Assembly: GCA_012861695.1 (NCBI GenBank)
Contig: JAAOOA010000178.1
Span: 93,501-157,500 of the forward strand
Source: Trematomus loennbergii
Lineage: Eukaryota > Chordata > Actinopteri > Perciformes > Nototheniidae
Reading direction: 5' to 3'
DNA length: 64,000 nt
The position numbers and the translations under genes are program-made. Positions 1 to 11,299 of the stretch are shown in pieces. A model generated the notes under the pieces. It had not been told where the DNA came from and did not search any database. It saw nothing but the letters and a program-made list of their open reading frames with translations. Each line of letters opens with the position of its first letter. Position 1 is the stretch's first letter.

Positions 1-136
1 AGCTGTTTCTACATAGTTACTGTACCAAACTCCTGTATGCAGCCTTAATTGAAAGTAAAAATAAATTACATTCATATGCAGGTACATATTTACATAAATT
101 AACACATGCTCGCATATAACGCTCTGCAAGAACGTG

Positions 137-137
<1 letters not shown>

Positions 138-182
<45 letters not shown>

Positions 183-190
183 TGTGTGTG
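138..190. repeat. GT microsatellite
   Basis: Near-perfect (GT)n with one interruption. It lies downstream (minus-strand sense) of the csgalnact1 exon at 521-601. Its copy B counterpart at 50384-50588 is about four times longer. Confidence 0.95.
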
Positions 191-520
191 ACATAATCCC
201 CTCTGAATTTCACTACACTCCTTCAATTGCTGTGACTTTTGAGGGAAACTAAATTGATTGAAATGTCTTCTGAGAGCCAATATCTCTCAACAAACACTCA
301 GATATAGAGCAGAGCTGTGAGATATGCTAATCCAAGCAGCGGCTGCTTCTCTTCTGCAGAGTCATTTCATCAAATCTCCTCCCAGGTGAGAGAAGTAAAG
401 CAATATTGAACCATTTGTGTTGTCATCCATTAAGCTCTCTGCCACTATTAGCTCAGCAGAGGAAGTCCAGAGTCTCACTGTTTATGAATTCCTGCACGCT
501 AAGACGTTGCAAATATTTAC
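191..520. other. csgalnact1 intron, no feature seen
   Basis: Unique-looking sequence between the GT repeat and the penultimate csgalnact1 exon. I see no coding or repeat signal. This whole stretch is absent from copy B. Confidence 0.6.
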
Positions 521-601
521 CGATGTTGATGAAGTCGGATCTGTACTGGCAAGTCATCCCGAATCCAAATCCCTCCAGAAGCCATTGTCTTTCTTTATCG
601 C
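521..601 (-). pseudogene. csgalnact1: csgalnact1 penultimate coding exon, copy A (1-bp deletion)
   Basis: On the minus strand an acceptor ending TGCAG precedes an exon that reads AIKKDNGFWRD, and after a one-base shift GFGMTCQYRSDFINI, then the donor GTAAAT. This matches the segment of chondroitin sulfate N-acetylgalactosaminyltransferase 1 lying between the EQQL exon and the final GGFD exon. Expected length is 82 nt (phase 0 to phase 1); here it is 81 nt, with one T missing in a short T run near 570, which breaks the frame. The exon sits between two GT microsatellites. Copy B has no equivalent. The deletion may be real or a homopolymer sequencing error. Confidence 0.88.
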
Positions 602-639
602 CTGCACAGAAGAGAAGGGTTAGAAAGCAGAACAGAAAT

Positions 640-642
640 ACG

Positions 643-682
<40 letters not shown>

Positions 683-685
683 GTG

Positions 686-716
<31 letters not shown>

Positions 717-763
717 TGTGTGTGTGTGTGTGTGTGTTGGTGTGTGTGTGTGTGTGCGTGCGT
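640..763. repeat. GT microsatellite
   Basis: Long (GT)n with a few TT and GG interruptions, immediately upstream (minus-strand sense) of the csgalnact1 exon at 521-601. The cysteine/valine-rich ORFs over it are translation artefacts. Confidence 0.95.
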
Positions 764-1785
764 GCGATCTAGCATCACTATCCTTGTGGGGACCTAAATA
801 TGTTTACACAGTCACATGTGGGGACTCGCCTCCCTTATGGGGATATACAGATGGAGCATCTTATTTCAGAAAGTTTGAAACGCGAGGGTCGTGATTGGTC
901 CGTGATCGGCCCGTGATCGGTTCGTGATGAAGAGCCGGCCCCCATTCTGACTTGATACCGCCCCCGTGATAAATAAATGTAATTATTGTGAAGCCAGCTG
1001 CAATGGATCATTGATCCACCAGGGGGTGCAGTGGGGTTCCACACTGGAGCTCATGTGAAATCAACTTCGATACAGTAAGCTGGATGTACAGTATGTCTGG
1101 TACTAATGTATAGCGGATCTTTGTTAAGATCCATGTCACGGATAGGATCATAGTCTGTGCTAAATAAGACATGTAATCATTTACAAAAAACGAACGAGAG
1201 GAAATGCAGCCGGCTCTCCCGATTTTTAATCCTAATTTAATCATCATCTTCACCACGATCATTTATGTTTATGTTCGCCGAATTGACATGAAATCACTGA
1301 CAAATATGAATATTCTGTATTCAACTTCATTGAAACGATCAGGATGGGTGTTATTTTTCCCCACAATGACCAAGTCGCTGCAAATTATCCCGTTTATTAC
1401 ATGGCCACATTCTCAACAAAGTACGACATGACTCCCAATCTTAATTGAAATGCTTTTATGGATTTAGAAAATGTTTTTATTGATTTAAAAAATAGTTGTA
1501 TGTATTGATTTAAATTGACATGCATCCGCTAAGAGAAATAGTCACTAGACACTTGACACAGTGGCTTTAGGCAAAGCAGAAAAAGAACACTCAAACCGAG
1601 AGATGTTATTATTACAACGTGACTTCACTATTATTTAACAACTGTTTTTATTGGGTTCTTTTATTTGGGGTTAAGTATAGGTGAATTGCACTAATGTGGG
1701 AAGATCGTGATGTCTCCTCCGATCTGCTTTATGATATTCTTTCTCCCGCTGTGTAGATTGGGGGACCGCCGTCCGCTGTCTTCAA

Positions 1786-2368
1786 TGTTCGGCATCGCGT
1801 GAAACAGAGGATTTCGACATTCTGTATTCCTTGCTTACTTCCTTAAACCTTTTCTCTCCTTATCTCTTTCATGACTTTTTATTTAATGCTTTATAACAGC
1901 TGTAATAGTTCGTTTAGAACAGGCACCTCACTCGCAATCTGCTCCTCCGCAGCGCCGCCCACCTCCCTCCGGCTGAAATTATGAATGTACAGTAAGGCAT
2001 AGTAATCATAGATAACACGGCAGGGTCCGTTACAGTTTGTTTTCATCTGATTTCAAATAAACAAAGTCTTGGCTTTCAGAATATTAAACTTGTTTCGGCA
2101 AATTTAGATGATAAATACAACTATGAAGCTTGTAACGGCATAATTACAAGCGGAGAACGGAGTAATTTAACGTTACAGCAGGCATAACAACAGCCGGTGT
2201 TTATTATATTATTATATATAGTCGTTATTCATTTGTTTTAAAGCTCAAAAAGGAAGATTTAAACTTTCACACACGTTGACCGGCGAAAAACTCTGCCCGG
2301 TTCCCTCGGCCCCACCACGTTGAATGGGTGGCATTTAGTACCTACCCCCCTCTGAGTGAATACCTGTT
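1786..2368. repeat. Mosaic block repeated at 3020-3580
   Basis: Three sub-blocks recur later in the same element: 1786-1890 at about 3030-3140, 2190-2325 at about 3137-3270, and 2325-2368 at about 3536-3580. The segment 1974-2165 also recurs at about 36714-36900. Within the element, about 2470-2510 recurs at about 2720-2762. This suggests internal duplications and a nested hAT fragment. Confidence 0.8.
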
Positions 2369-4159
2369 AACTTCACATCTTGTCACAAACTTTTTGGAAG
2401 AAAAGACTGACCCAAGATATCTTGGTTTGATTTGGAGAAGGCTTTTAAAGCCTATTGTATACTAACTCTTCCCGTCAAGAATATGAATAGAACTTAGATA
2501 GATCACTTTACATTTCTGCGAATGAATAGCTTAGCTACTTGGCACTAAGAGTACAGATATGTCTACCCTTTCTTTTCAGAGTGTAATATCTGCATTTTCT
2601 CTTTTGGTTTGAATAGGAGAAGGGCAATGGTTATCGATGGTGCTTTTAAAGCCTATTGTATACTAACTGTGTGATTATATTGCTTTTCAAATGCATATAA
2701 GCCCCCATTTACACTGCACTTCCCGTCAAGAATATGAATAGCACTTAGTTAGATCACTTTACAGATCAGGTTGGACCAGCCCTTCTCTGTCGCTACTCTC
2801 TGCAGGTCCGCTCCATTTCCTACTTACTGCAGATCAAAAAAAGCTAAAAATATGTATTTCTTAATAAACTAAATAGGCCACCATTGGTAGCAGTTCTCAT
2901 TATATACTTCTCTGTAACTGCTCCACTTAAATTAAATGTATTCTGTAGATTTTGGGGATTCATTAATGCATTTATTGCCATCACCATGCTTTTTCAAGAC
3001 TCTTTTAAATTCTATCATTTTATAAGGACTTTTCAATGTTCGACATCGCGTGAAACAGAGGATTTCGACATTCTATTCCTTGCTTACTTCCTTAAACCTT
3101 TTCTCCTCCTTATCTCTTTCATGACTTTTTATTTAATGCCGGTGTTTATTTGATTATTATATATAGTCGTTATTCATTTGTTTTAAAGCTCAATAAGGAA
3201 GATTTAAACTTTCACACACGTTGACCGGCAAAAAACTCTGCCCGGTTCCCTCGGCCCCCACCACGTTGAATAAACAGAAGGCTGCTTTTGTGGAGGAAGT
3301 TACAGCGCTACGTACGCACATTTAGCTTTCAGTGTTACTGACCTGAGATGTTTTTATTACATGAATTAAGGTCACTGAGGCTTTTTAACATAGACTTTTC
3401 CAATGTCTGAGTGTAATATCTGCATTTTCTATTTTGGTTTGATCAGGACACATCCTGGGGATTGTGTTTACAAACATTGACCATACCGTTCACCATCCCC
3501 CACCCCCTACTGTATGTTGATTTTTGACATGTAAATGGGTGGCATTTAGTACCTACCCCCCTCTGAGTGAATACCTGTGTACCTGTACGGGGCTAAGCCC
3601 ATAGGACGATGCTCTGATGTCATCACCCTCGCACATTTGTCATATGTTTACAAAAAATGTTAACACTTTCTCGTTCTTAATATATGCTATATTTAGGGTC
3701 GATATGTGTTGAATTTACTTTAAATAGCAGATCACTGTGACCGGATGTAGTTTTTTCGGCTTAGTGAACGTGTGTCTCTTCCTCCGCGGCTCCTCCGTGC
3801 AGAGAGGCCCCCCCCCCGTTGACAATTCACGAGCGTCTAACTCTCTCCCCCCCCCCCCCGTCGCACCTTCTAAATCCCAATTTAACCCCTGGCCTCTGGA
3901 GCAGAAATGAAAGAGTTTTAAAAATGTTTACGTTTTGGTAAGTTTTTAGGGAAATGTTGTAATATTGCAACGTTGGCCTTAGGTGGGAGCAGAATTTCTG
4001 TATTTCTACTCACATTGTCTGAATAAATATATTGAACAACTAAGGGTTAATTTGCAGGATTGATTGCTTACTTAGCCCTATATCAGTATATAGCATGAAT
4101 AATAATCACACATCACTCATATTTGTTATGAATAATCATTTATCATTTATTAAATAGTA

Positions 4160-4197
4160 AGTCGCTTTGGATAAAAGCGTCAGCTAAATGCAATTTA
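4160..4197 (+). repeat. SINE 3' tail fragment
   Basis: Contains AAGTCGCTTTGGATAAAAGC followed by GTCAGCTAAATGC, the characteristic 3' end of teleost tRNA-derived SINEs. The head is missing. The same tail ends the SINE near 45.4 kb. Confidence 0.75.
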
Positions 4198-4623
4198 TGA
4201 AAGCCTCACTCAGGATTTTTTAACAAGTGTTTTTATTGCTCTTGGGGCATTAAAAACAAGATTTTAACTTCAGTTTTTATATAATATCTGCATTTTCTCT
4301 TGTGAAAAACGAAGTCTTAGTTTGGCCATAGTTATTTAATATATAAAGACTATATATTATTGAATTACAAGATTAGATATACTTTATTTGATCTAAAATA
4401 TTGATGTGTTCAAATGCTCTTCTAAACAAAACTGAAAGTCCATGAAAAGCTCTTCCTGTTTCTGTGAAGGAAGCGCCATCTCCTGGTTAAATCCTGAAAT
4501 TGAAAATCTGGCAACGCCCTCTTGGAAAATAGTGGGAGGGCTTAACATTCCCAGATACTGGTCTTTGGCAGGTAGTAGGCAGGAAGCAGTAAGCTGGAGT
4601 CTGAAATAAGATGCTCCATCTGT

Positions 4624-4796
4624 AATGGAGGTCCCCATGAGGGGAATCATTAATTTTAGGGTGAAGACTTGGTTAGGGTTAGGGTAAGGGTAAGGCATGT
4701 GTTGGTTAGGGTTAAGGTTAGGATAAGTCTCCAGGAAATGCATGTAAGTCAATGTAATGTCCCCTGAAGTGATGTATACATGGTATGTGTGTATGT

Positions 4797-4843
<47 letters not shown>

Positions 4844-5221
4844 TGTGGTGCGTGCGTGGTGTGTGTGTGTGCGTGTGTGGTGTGTGCGTGTGTGGTGTTT
4901 GCACTCTAACTGCATCTCTGTGTAACCCAATTAAGTGTTTGACCTTCAGATTGAGGAGATTTTGTCCGACTTTCCACTTTTCTTGCAGGTTTTTAGTTAG
5001 TTTTTTTTATGGTTTAAGTTCTTATTAAGATTATTTTAGGATTCACATGCGTGTGTGTAATACTCCTGAGACAATCGGGCAACAATTAAAGAGGACTAGT
5101 TGCTCGATAAATGACAACTGTGATCATTGACTCTGTAATCAGGGGATATTTACGTGTCTTTTTGCGTGCGTGCGTGCGTGCGTGCGTGTGTGTGTGTGCG
5201 TGGTGCGTGCGTGCGTGTTAC
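4624..5221. other. csgalnact1 intron with teleost GGGGAC repeat, degenerate TTAGGG-like run and GT arrays
   Basis: Matches copy B 50973-51472. About 4625-4650 continues a GGGGACC-type dispersed repeat that starts near 785. Bases 4671-4730 hold degenerate GGTTAGGG/GGTAAGGG repeats. GT/GTGC arrays lie at about 4785-4900 and 5160-5219. No coding sequence is seen. Confidence 0.75.
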
Positions 5222-5316
5222 CAGCTGCTGCTCCACAGGAGGGATGTGTTCAGGGCTTCCGTAGATCAGAGTTGGGTTGTACTGGCTGAATAACACCGGG
5301 TAGAAAACCTTTTTAC
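5222..5316 (-). CDS. csgalnact1: csgalnact1 internal coding exon, copy A
   Basis: Minus-strand exon of 95 nt with acceptor TTTTAG and donor GTAACA. It starts in phase 1 and reads [14 protein letters not shown], then [18 protein letters not shown], ending on a whole codon. This is part of the glycosyltransferase-7 (GT7) catalytic domain of chondroitin sulfate N-acetylgalactosaminyltransferase 1, a Golgi type II enzyme that adds GalNAc to the linkage region or growing chondroitin chain. Unlike its two copy A neighbours this exon has no frameshift. It is the same length and reads the same as the copy B exon at 51473-51567. Confidence 0.9.
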
Positions 5317-6000
5317 CTAAAAGAGAGGAGATGATTAGAACAAGTACCCGTAGAAAATGAACAGAAAATTAATCACACAACTATTTGATAATCCTAAAGT
5401 TATGTTTCCATAGCATAATGTGTCGTTATAGTCTCAAATATTAAGTTTAGCTGTTTTATATCTCATAAAGTGAACAAAACTACACAACTATATTTGCTGA
5501 CATTTGAAAACAAGGATTAATTGCTTAATCCATCAAAAATCAACAGATTTATTGAACAGGAAAATACTTGTTAGTAGCAGCTTTAGATCAAGACAGTGGT
5601 GTTGATATACAGTGATTTAACAAATATTAGGTTTCACTTTACCATCTCTAAATACTCTCCAAATGATGATGTAAATATTTAGTTCAGTGCATCTCTTTGT
5701 TTATTGCACAGTACGACATTCAAAGTCATTGTAGATATCTGCAAACTACAGTTTTGTATCCAACTAGTGAAATAAATGGAGATTGAATGTGTGTTGTTAC
5801 TAGGCAGAAATCATTTTTAGATATCTACCTATATAGATTATATCTTAGAGGTATGGACATCCTAAAGAAAAGAGATTTGCTGCAGCAGTTTCATCATGAA
5901 AAGCTTTATTTAACGATATATATTAACTGCATATTGACTAGTCAGAACTATAATCCAACACATGCACTGCAATGTAAAGATATCTGACACGTTAATGCTG
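5317..6000. other. csgalnact1 intron, no feature seen
   Basis: AT-rich unique sequence shared with copy B, where a LINE interrupts it at the position equivalent to about 5663. No ORF with recognisable similarity. Confidence 0.7.
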
Positions 6001-6120
6001 TGACCAGAGGTGGGAAGTAGTGGAGTACAAATACTTTGTTACTGTACTTAAGTACATGTTTCTGGTATCAGTACTTTACTCCACTACTTATTTTTCTGAC
6101 GACTTTTTACTTTGACTTCT

Positions 6121-6474
6121 AACATTTTGAACACAAATACCTGTACTTTCTACTTCTTACATGTTGAACACAAATACCTGTACTTTTACTTCTTACATGT
6201 TGAACACAAATACCTGTACTTTTACTCTTACACTTTGAACTCAAATACCTGTACTTTCTACTTCTTACATGTTGAACACAAATACCTGTACTTTCTACTT
6301 CTTACACTTTGAACCAAATACCTGTACTTTCTACTTCTTACATGTTGAACACAAATACCTGTACTTTCTACTTCTTACACTTTGAACCCAAATACCTGTA
6401 CTTTCTACTTCTTACACTTTGAACCCAAATACCTGTACTTTCTACTTCTTACATGTTGAACACAAATACCTGTA
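6121..6474 (+). repeat. 37-bp tandem array, part 1
   Basis: Imperfect tandem copies of a 37-bp unit with core AACACAAATACCTGTACTTT followed by CTACTTCTTACATGTTG. Variant units have CACTTTGAACCC in place of CATGTTGAACAC, and some have lost a few bases. The array grew from a 'wild-type' fish repeat (5995-6120) rich in GTACTT/AAGTAC. It is interrupted by LTR insertions and resumes at 7334 and 13811. Confidence 0.92.
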
Positions 6475-7333
6475 TGTATAAAACTCCCCCATTACTTGGA
6501 CTATTCCTTGCACCCCCTAACATAGGCCCGAATGGTTTCAACCATATTGCAGTACTAACGTGCACTTGTTGACGTAACAGGATTGCACGGACAATAGTAG
6601 CATCGGACAATTGAGAGTGTTGTTAACTTTGTGTTGTGGACATGCGTGTGCGTGCATGAAAATGTAAGTGCATATATTCTTGCCTAGTTCTGTTATTTGT
6701 GGGTTAATGTTCATAATACAGAGCTTACTCTGCAATAGAAGGCAGTTAGCAATAGCCGCTAACTTTGCCATGCTGACTATGGGACAGCACGAGGTGCGGC
6801 CGCACCAGGCACGCTCCCTCACACTGCATAATGAACAATGTAACGCCAAGTTGATGCAGGGGCCAATGTATGCAGTGTTCTTTATATTGTAGTCATTATA
6901 GAGACTTCATTGTGTGCATTCCTGTATGTTGTTCATGCGTGATTGTTTATAATAGTTCATAACTTTATGTAATAACGTGTCACTTCTATCGCCATTCTGT
7001 TGCAGCCTTTGGCCAATAGAGGGCAGCATAGGCCAGCTAATTGTGCCATTTCTTTATCCACCTAATTTACTGTGTAACAATGTCACTGGTCATTATCCCT
7101 CTATAATACATGTTTATTCATACCTGTTTATCTTTATATTACAGATACCACACCCATCCAATTACCATTGCATGTACCATTCACTACCCTGGACAATTAA
7201 TAAAGTAGTTCAATTGGAACAGCCTGTAGAAAGCCGTTCTTCCTCGCACGTCTGTCGCCGACACCTTCTAACAGAGGACAGGAAAATCTAGCTGCAGCAC
7301 GACCCGTATATTTTGCACGCCGTGTTCTCAACA
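6475..7333 (+). mobile_element. BEL/Pao solo LTR
   Basis: 859-bp sequence starting TGTATAAAACTCCCCC and ending TTCTCAACA, almost identical to the LTRs at 7581-8436 and 12956-13810. No internal element sequence adjoins it; 37-bp array lies on both sides. It contains TATA-like and AATAAA-like sequence (for example near 7200). Its junctions with the array are the same as the outer junctions of the full element next door, so both appear to come from one insertion followed by array rearrangement. Confidence 0.92.
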
Positions 7334-7580
7334 CACACGTTGAACACAAATACCTGTACTTTCTACTTCTTACAAATTGAACACAAATACCTGTACTTTC
7401 TACTTCTTACATGTTGAACCCAAATACCTGTACTTTCTACTTCTTACATGTTGAACACAAATACCTGTACTTTCTACTTCTTACACTTTGAACCCAAATA
7501 CCTGTACTTTCTACTTCTTACACTTTGAACCCAAATACCTGTACTTTCTACTTCTTACATGTTGAACACAAATACCTGTA
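7334..7580 (+). repeat. 37-bp tandem array, part 2
   Basis: About six and a half units of the 37-bp repeat between the solo LTR and the complete BEL element. Confidence 0.92.
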
Positions 7581-8436
7581 TGTATAAAACTCCCCCATTA
7601 CTTGGACTTCCTTGCACCCCCTAACATAGGCCCGAATGGTTTCAACCATATTGCAGTACTAACGTGCACTTGTTGACGTAACAGGATTGCACGGACAATA
7701 GTAGCATCGGACAATTGAGAGTGTTGTTAACTTTGTGTTGTGGACATGCGTGTGCGTGCATGAAAATGTAAGTGCATATATTCTTGCCTAGTTCTGTTAT
7801 TTGTGGGTTAATGTTCATAATACAGAGCTTACTCTGCAATAGAAGGCAGTTAGCAATAGCCGCTAACTTTGCCATGCTGACTATGGGACAGCACGAGGTG
7901 CGGCCGCACCAGGCACGCTCCCTCACACTGCATAATGAACAATGTAACGCCAAGTTGATGCAGGGGCCAATGTATGCAGTGTTCTTTATATTGTAGTCAT
8001 TATAGAGACTTCATTGTGTGCATTCCTGTATGTTGTTCATGCGTGATTGTTTATAATAGTTAATTACTTTATGTAATAACGTGTCACTTCTATCGCCATT
8101 CTGTTGCGGCCTTTGGCCAATAGAGGGCAGCATAGGCCAGCTAATTGTGCCATTTCTTTATCCACCTAATTTACTGTGTAACAATGTCACTGGTCATTAT
8201 CCCTCTATAATACATGTTTATTCATACCTGTTTATCTTATATTACAGATACCACACCCATCCAATTACCATTGCATGTACCATTCACTACCCTGGACAAT
8301 TAATAAAGTAGTTAAATTGGAACAGCCTGTGGAAAGCCGTTCTTCCTCGCACGTCTGTCGCCGACACCTTCTAACAGAGGACAGGAAAATCTAGCTGCAG
8401 CACGACCCGTATATTTTGCACGCCGTGTTCTCAACA
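7581..8436 (+). repeat. 5' LTR of BEL element
   Basis: TG...CA-bounded 856-bp repeat. Start and end were fixed by comparison with the 3' LTR (internal flank of the 3' LTR ends GGGGGCGGC; internal flank of the 5' LTR begins AATGGTCC). It holds polyadenylation-like TTAATAAAG near 8300. Confidence 0.92.
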
Positions 8437-8438
8437 AA

Positions 8439-8455
8439 TGGTCCTTCGAGCCGGA
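8439..8455 (+). promoter_or_regulatory. Primer-binding site, tRNA-Tyr type
   Basis: TGGTCCTTCGAGCCGGA lies two bases after the 5' LTR and is complementary to the 3' end (including CCA) of vertebrate tRNA-Tyr, which from memory ends TCCGGCTCGAAGGA. All 17 bases match, then the match stops. Confidence 0.8.
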
Positions 8456-8476
8456 TTGTGTTGACAGCTTTTCCTA

Positions 8477-10330
8477 ATGGCGACATCACGACATCATGAT
8501 GAGGAAGAGGAGCAAGGTGCTCGTCCTAGACGGACCCACGGGTCCCAGGACATCTAGAGGACTATGTTCTGGCTCATCCACCCCGACGGCTTGTTCCCCT
8601 ACGTCAGAGTACATACAAAGCAGCTACGTTGACTATCAACCAGGGTTGAACTATCAAACATCCTCACCAGAACGACGCTGGACTGAAATGAGAGAAGACC
8701 ATGAAACGGACAGATTACGCAGAATGGAACAGTGTGTATGGGATGTACAGCAGCAGGTCAGGATGTTACAGAGCACACTACAGATGTCGATGGAGCCCGG
8801 TAGGGGTACGCCACATGCTCACCAGCTTACGCCTGGACGTGCTGTTGGTCCGCCTCTCCTCTATTCAGACATCAGACGACCTGCAATCACACTGATGAAG
8901 GCCGTGTGGATATGCCTCCACCTACATCACCTACCTCGATGCAGTCATTACCTGCTGTGTTCCACACATTGCCTCCAAATGTACATTCCTTCTCTTTCCA
9001 GCCACCTCGTCAGCATCAAGCATCCCTCCTCAGTCCATCACAAGCTCCAGTCCAACTGCCTCCTGGGTTTGTTTCCCCAGGACATCAAGTCCCCTCTCCT
9101 CAAATGCCTGTCTCAGCTATGCATCCCCCTCTGGTGCCACGGCCTGGATCTGCTCCAGCTGGCCTACCATATCCACCTTGCTACAGCAACAGCAGTACAG
9201 GGAGCAGCAGCCTCCAGCACATTCAACTGCATGGCCATCACCTCCGTCTCCTGTTGTTTGGCAACCTGCTCCTCCTCAGGCACATCCAAATCCTATACAG
9301 GACCCACGGCACGGGCCTGCTATGATTCCCAGCATAAACTCACTTCCTTTGGGGCAGCCTCCTGTTCTCCAATCACAGCATCCCAGTCAGGCGGCTGGCC
9401 AACAGTATGCGTTTTCGCACTCAGCTCTCCATACGCATCTGCCTGACTCTACTAGCTATCCAAACTCTTTTCTCCAGCCAGTTCATAATAATGTGCCTAT
9501 GCACACTCAGTCCCAGCCAGCGGCACATATGCCAAACTTGATGGAGATGGCCATATCTTCCTCATATGGTATTCCGGCCCAAGCTAATCAGTTTCACGAC
9601 TGGGAAAGAGAGATGATTTCCTGCTGCTGAAGAAAGGGCTAGATGGGGTATTAGGTCCACACTATCACCTGTCTGAAGACTATAAATTCCAAGTGCTGTT
9701 AGATCATCTCAAATTCCCCAGCGCTTTCCAAATAGCCAAGAGGTATGTCCATGACCCCATGCCATACACCAAGGCCATGCAGGCGCTGCAGCAGCGCTAT
9801 GGACAGCCCAGACAATTAGTGCAAGGTGAAATAAACACCATCCTTAATGCCTGCTGTGAAATATGGAGATGCAGGGAGCTTTGAGGACTTTGCTCTGTCA
9901 GTAAATAGCCTTGTTGGTCTGCTTAACAGCCTGGATGGAGCAGCTAAAAGTGAACTCTTGTGCGGCTCTCATGTGGATAGACTGCTTGCTAAACTCCCAT
10001 CCTCATACAGGGACAGCTTTGCAGAGTATTGTTAACAAAAGGCATTCTGCAGAGTGGCACTACTAACACCTACACACTCCCTGATCTTGCTGTGTGGTTA
10101 GAGAGGAAATCACAAGCAATCCAGATATCCAGGCGAGCTACAGAGAGCTACACTGCGGACAAGGAGCAAGGAGCAGAAACCATTCAAGCCCTCAAAACCT
10201 CAATCTTCAGTTTATTATGGCACTGATCGAGTCCCTGATAAGCGCTTTACTGACTCTAACACATCTTCTTCTGGGAAGAAAGAGACAACTAAAGACAAGA
10301 AAAGGGAAAGTTTCAAGCCCTTTTGTCCCT
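8477..10330 (+). pseudogene. BEL Gag region, frameshifted
   Basis: The likely start is the ATG at 8477 (acidic N-terminus), just after the primer-binding site. Coding signal then moves between frames: a helical segment about 8640-8800, a proline/glutamine-rich stretch about 8906-9600, and a folded capsid-like part at 9690-10030 with phrases such as YGQPRQLVQGE and GSHVDRLLAKLP, typical of the BEL/Pao DUF1759-type Gag region. At least four frame changes and several stops are seen. The product would be the structural polyprotein that packages element RNA. I did not attempt to restore the frame. Confidence 0.8.
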
Positions 10331-10545
10331 TCTGCAGTAGTACAGAGCACTATCTGAGCTCATGCCCGGACTTCAGCAAGCTGACAACCACACACATAAC
10401 AGCATGGATAAAAGACAATAAAAGATGCTGGAAGTGTGGCAGGGGGCATCAACCTGACAACTGCACTCTGAAGAAACCTTGTGCCACCTGTGGTGATCAG
10501 CATCTGCAGATTCTGCACGAGTCTATATCCAGCACAAATAAAAGT
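10330..10545 (+). pseudogene. BEL nucleocapsid-like zinc knuckles
   Basis: In frame with the downstream protease the sequence reads CWKCGRGHQPDNC and then KPCATCGDQHLQILHE, two Cys/His zinc-binding modules characteristic of the Gag-Pol junction in BEL/Pao elements (nucleic-acid binding). Confidence 0.8.
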
Positions 10546-11290
10546 GTCCTTGCAGTGAGTACAGTATCCAGCGCCATCTACTTGGATCAAGTCACACACT
10601 CTGGCCGAGTGATGTTAAAGGTGGTGCCAGTGAAACTCCACAGTAAAGGCAAAACACTATCCACACATGCTATCCTGGATGATGGGTCCGAAAGAACCAT
10701 CATTCTCCAATCTGCAGTGCACTACCTGCAACTGGACGGGGCAGAGGAGTCCCTCAAACTTCGCACTATCAGGCAGGAAGTGTCTGAGCTGCAGGGAGCC
10801 TCTGTGTCATTTGATGTGTCAGCACCAGGATGCCCTCAGGTGAGACATTACATCAGCCATGCCTTCACTGCTAAAGAGCTAGACCTTGGTAAGCAATCCT
10901 GCCCAATGGATCTTCTACAGCAGAAGTATGCCCACCTTGGAAACATTCCAGTTAAAGCATTCAAAGGTGTACAACCTATGCTTCTGATAGGCTCAGACAA
11001 CCCACAGCTTATCACTCCAACATCGCCTATCAGGATGGGGCCCCTAGGCAGCCCTGTCGCTGTAAAAACAAAGCTTGGTTGGGCTATACAGGGACCAGCT
11101 ACTTTCCTCCATCAGCCCGCTGAAGCCACCTGTCTTCACACCTCATCATTCCCTCTTCCCTCTCAAGACCTGCGACACAGCGTCGAAAGACTATGGCAGC
11201 TAGATGTACTGCCATTTCGGCCTGAAAGAGAAGTCACTCGATCTAAGCAAGACAAAGAGGCCTTGGAGACACTGGGGGAAAAGACACTCC
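10546..11290 (+). pseudogene. BEL aspartic protease domain and start of Pol
   Basis: Part of an open stretch that continues to 11550. It contains the retropepsin-like active site ILDDGSERTI and ends with LGWAIQGP and LWQLD, which in BEL elements sit just before the reverse transcriptase. No RT palm motifs follow. At about 11285-11330 the sequence passes directly to NQGPDFLKQAPECWP, which belongs to the RNase H-integrase linker. An in-frame internal deletion of RT and RNase H therefore explains the length. Confidence 0.82.
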
Positions 11291-11299
11291 TGGATCTCT

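Larger units (their letters stand above)
848..4622. mobile_element. Tc1/mariner (pogo-like) element, 3.8 kb, perfect terminal inverted repeats
   Basis: The left end begins CAGATGGAGCATCTTATTTC and continues AGA; the exact reverse complement closes the element at 4600-4622, giving 23-bp perfect inverted repeats. Both sides carry the dinucleotide TA (846-847 and 4623-4624). Removing the element and one TA leaves a 16-base site that aligns without gaps, with two substitutions, to copy B at about 50958-50973. TA duplication plus a CAG start fits the Tc1/mariner superfamily, pogo/Tigger branch. No transposase ORF is present, so it is non-autonomous or heavily rearranged. The interior is a mosaic of repeated blocks, some shared with the hAT remnant near 36.7 kb. 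Confidence 0.87.

Noticed and set aside
644..894. 162-codon Cys/Val-rich ORF
   Set aside because: It is a translation of the GT microsatellite joined to minus-strand exon sequence; the real coding signal there is on the other strand (521-601).
4671..4730. Interstitial telomere repeat
   Set aside because: Only a few degenerate GGTTAGGG/GGTAAGGG units; copy B has even fewer. It looks like drift within a dispersed repeat, not a telomere fusion.
6538..6849. 103-codon ORF MALHCSLCSVRERAW... present three times
   Set aside because: Lies inside the BEL LTR; repeated only because the LTR is repeated.
8496..9446. 316-codon ORF at the start of the BEL element
   Set aside because: Only its first third matches Gag-like sequence; afterwards the real Gag composition (Pro/Gln-rich) is in other frames, so the long frame is partly a shadow.
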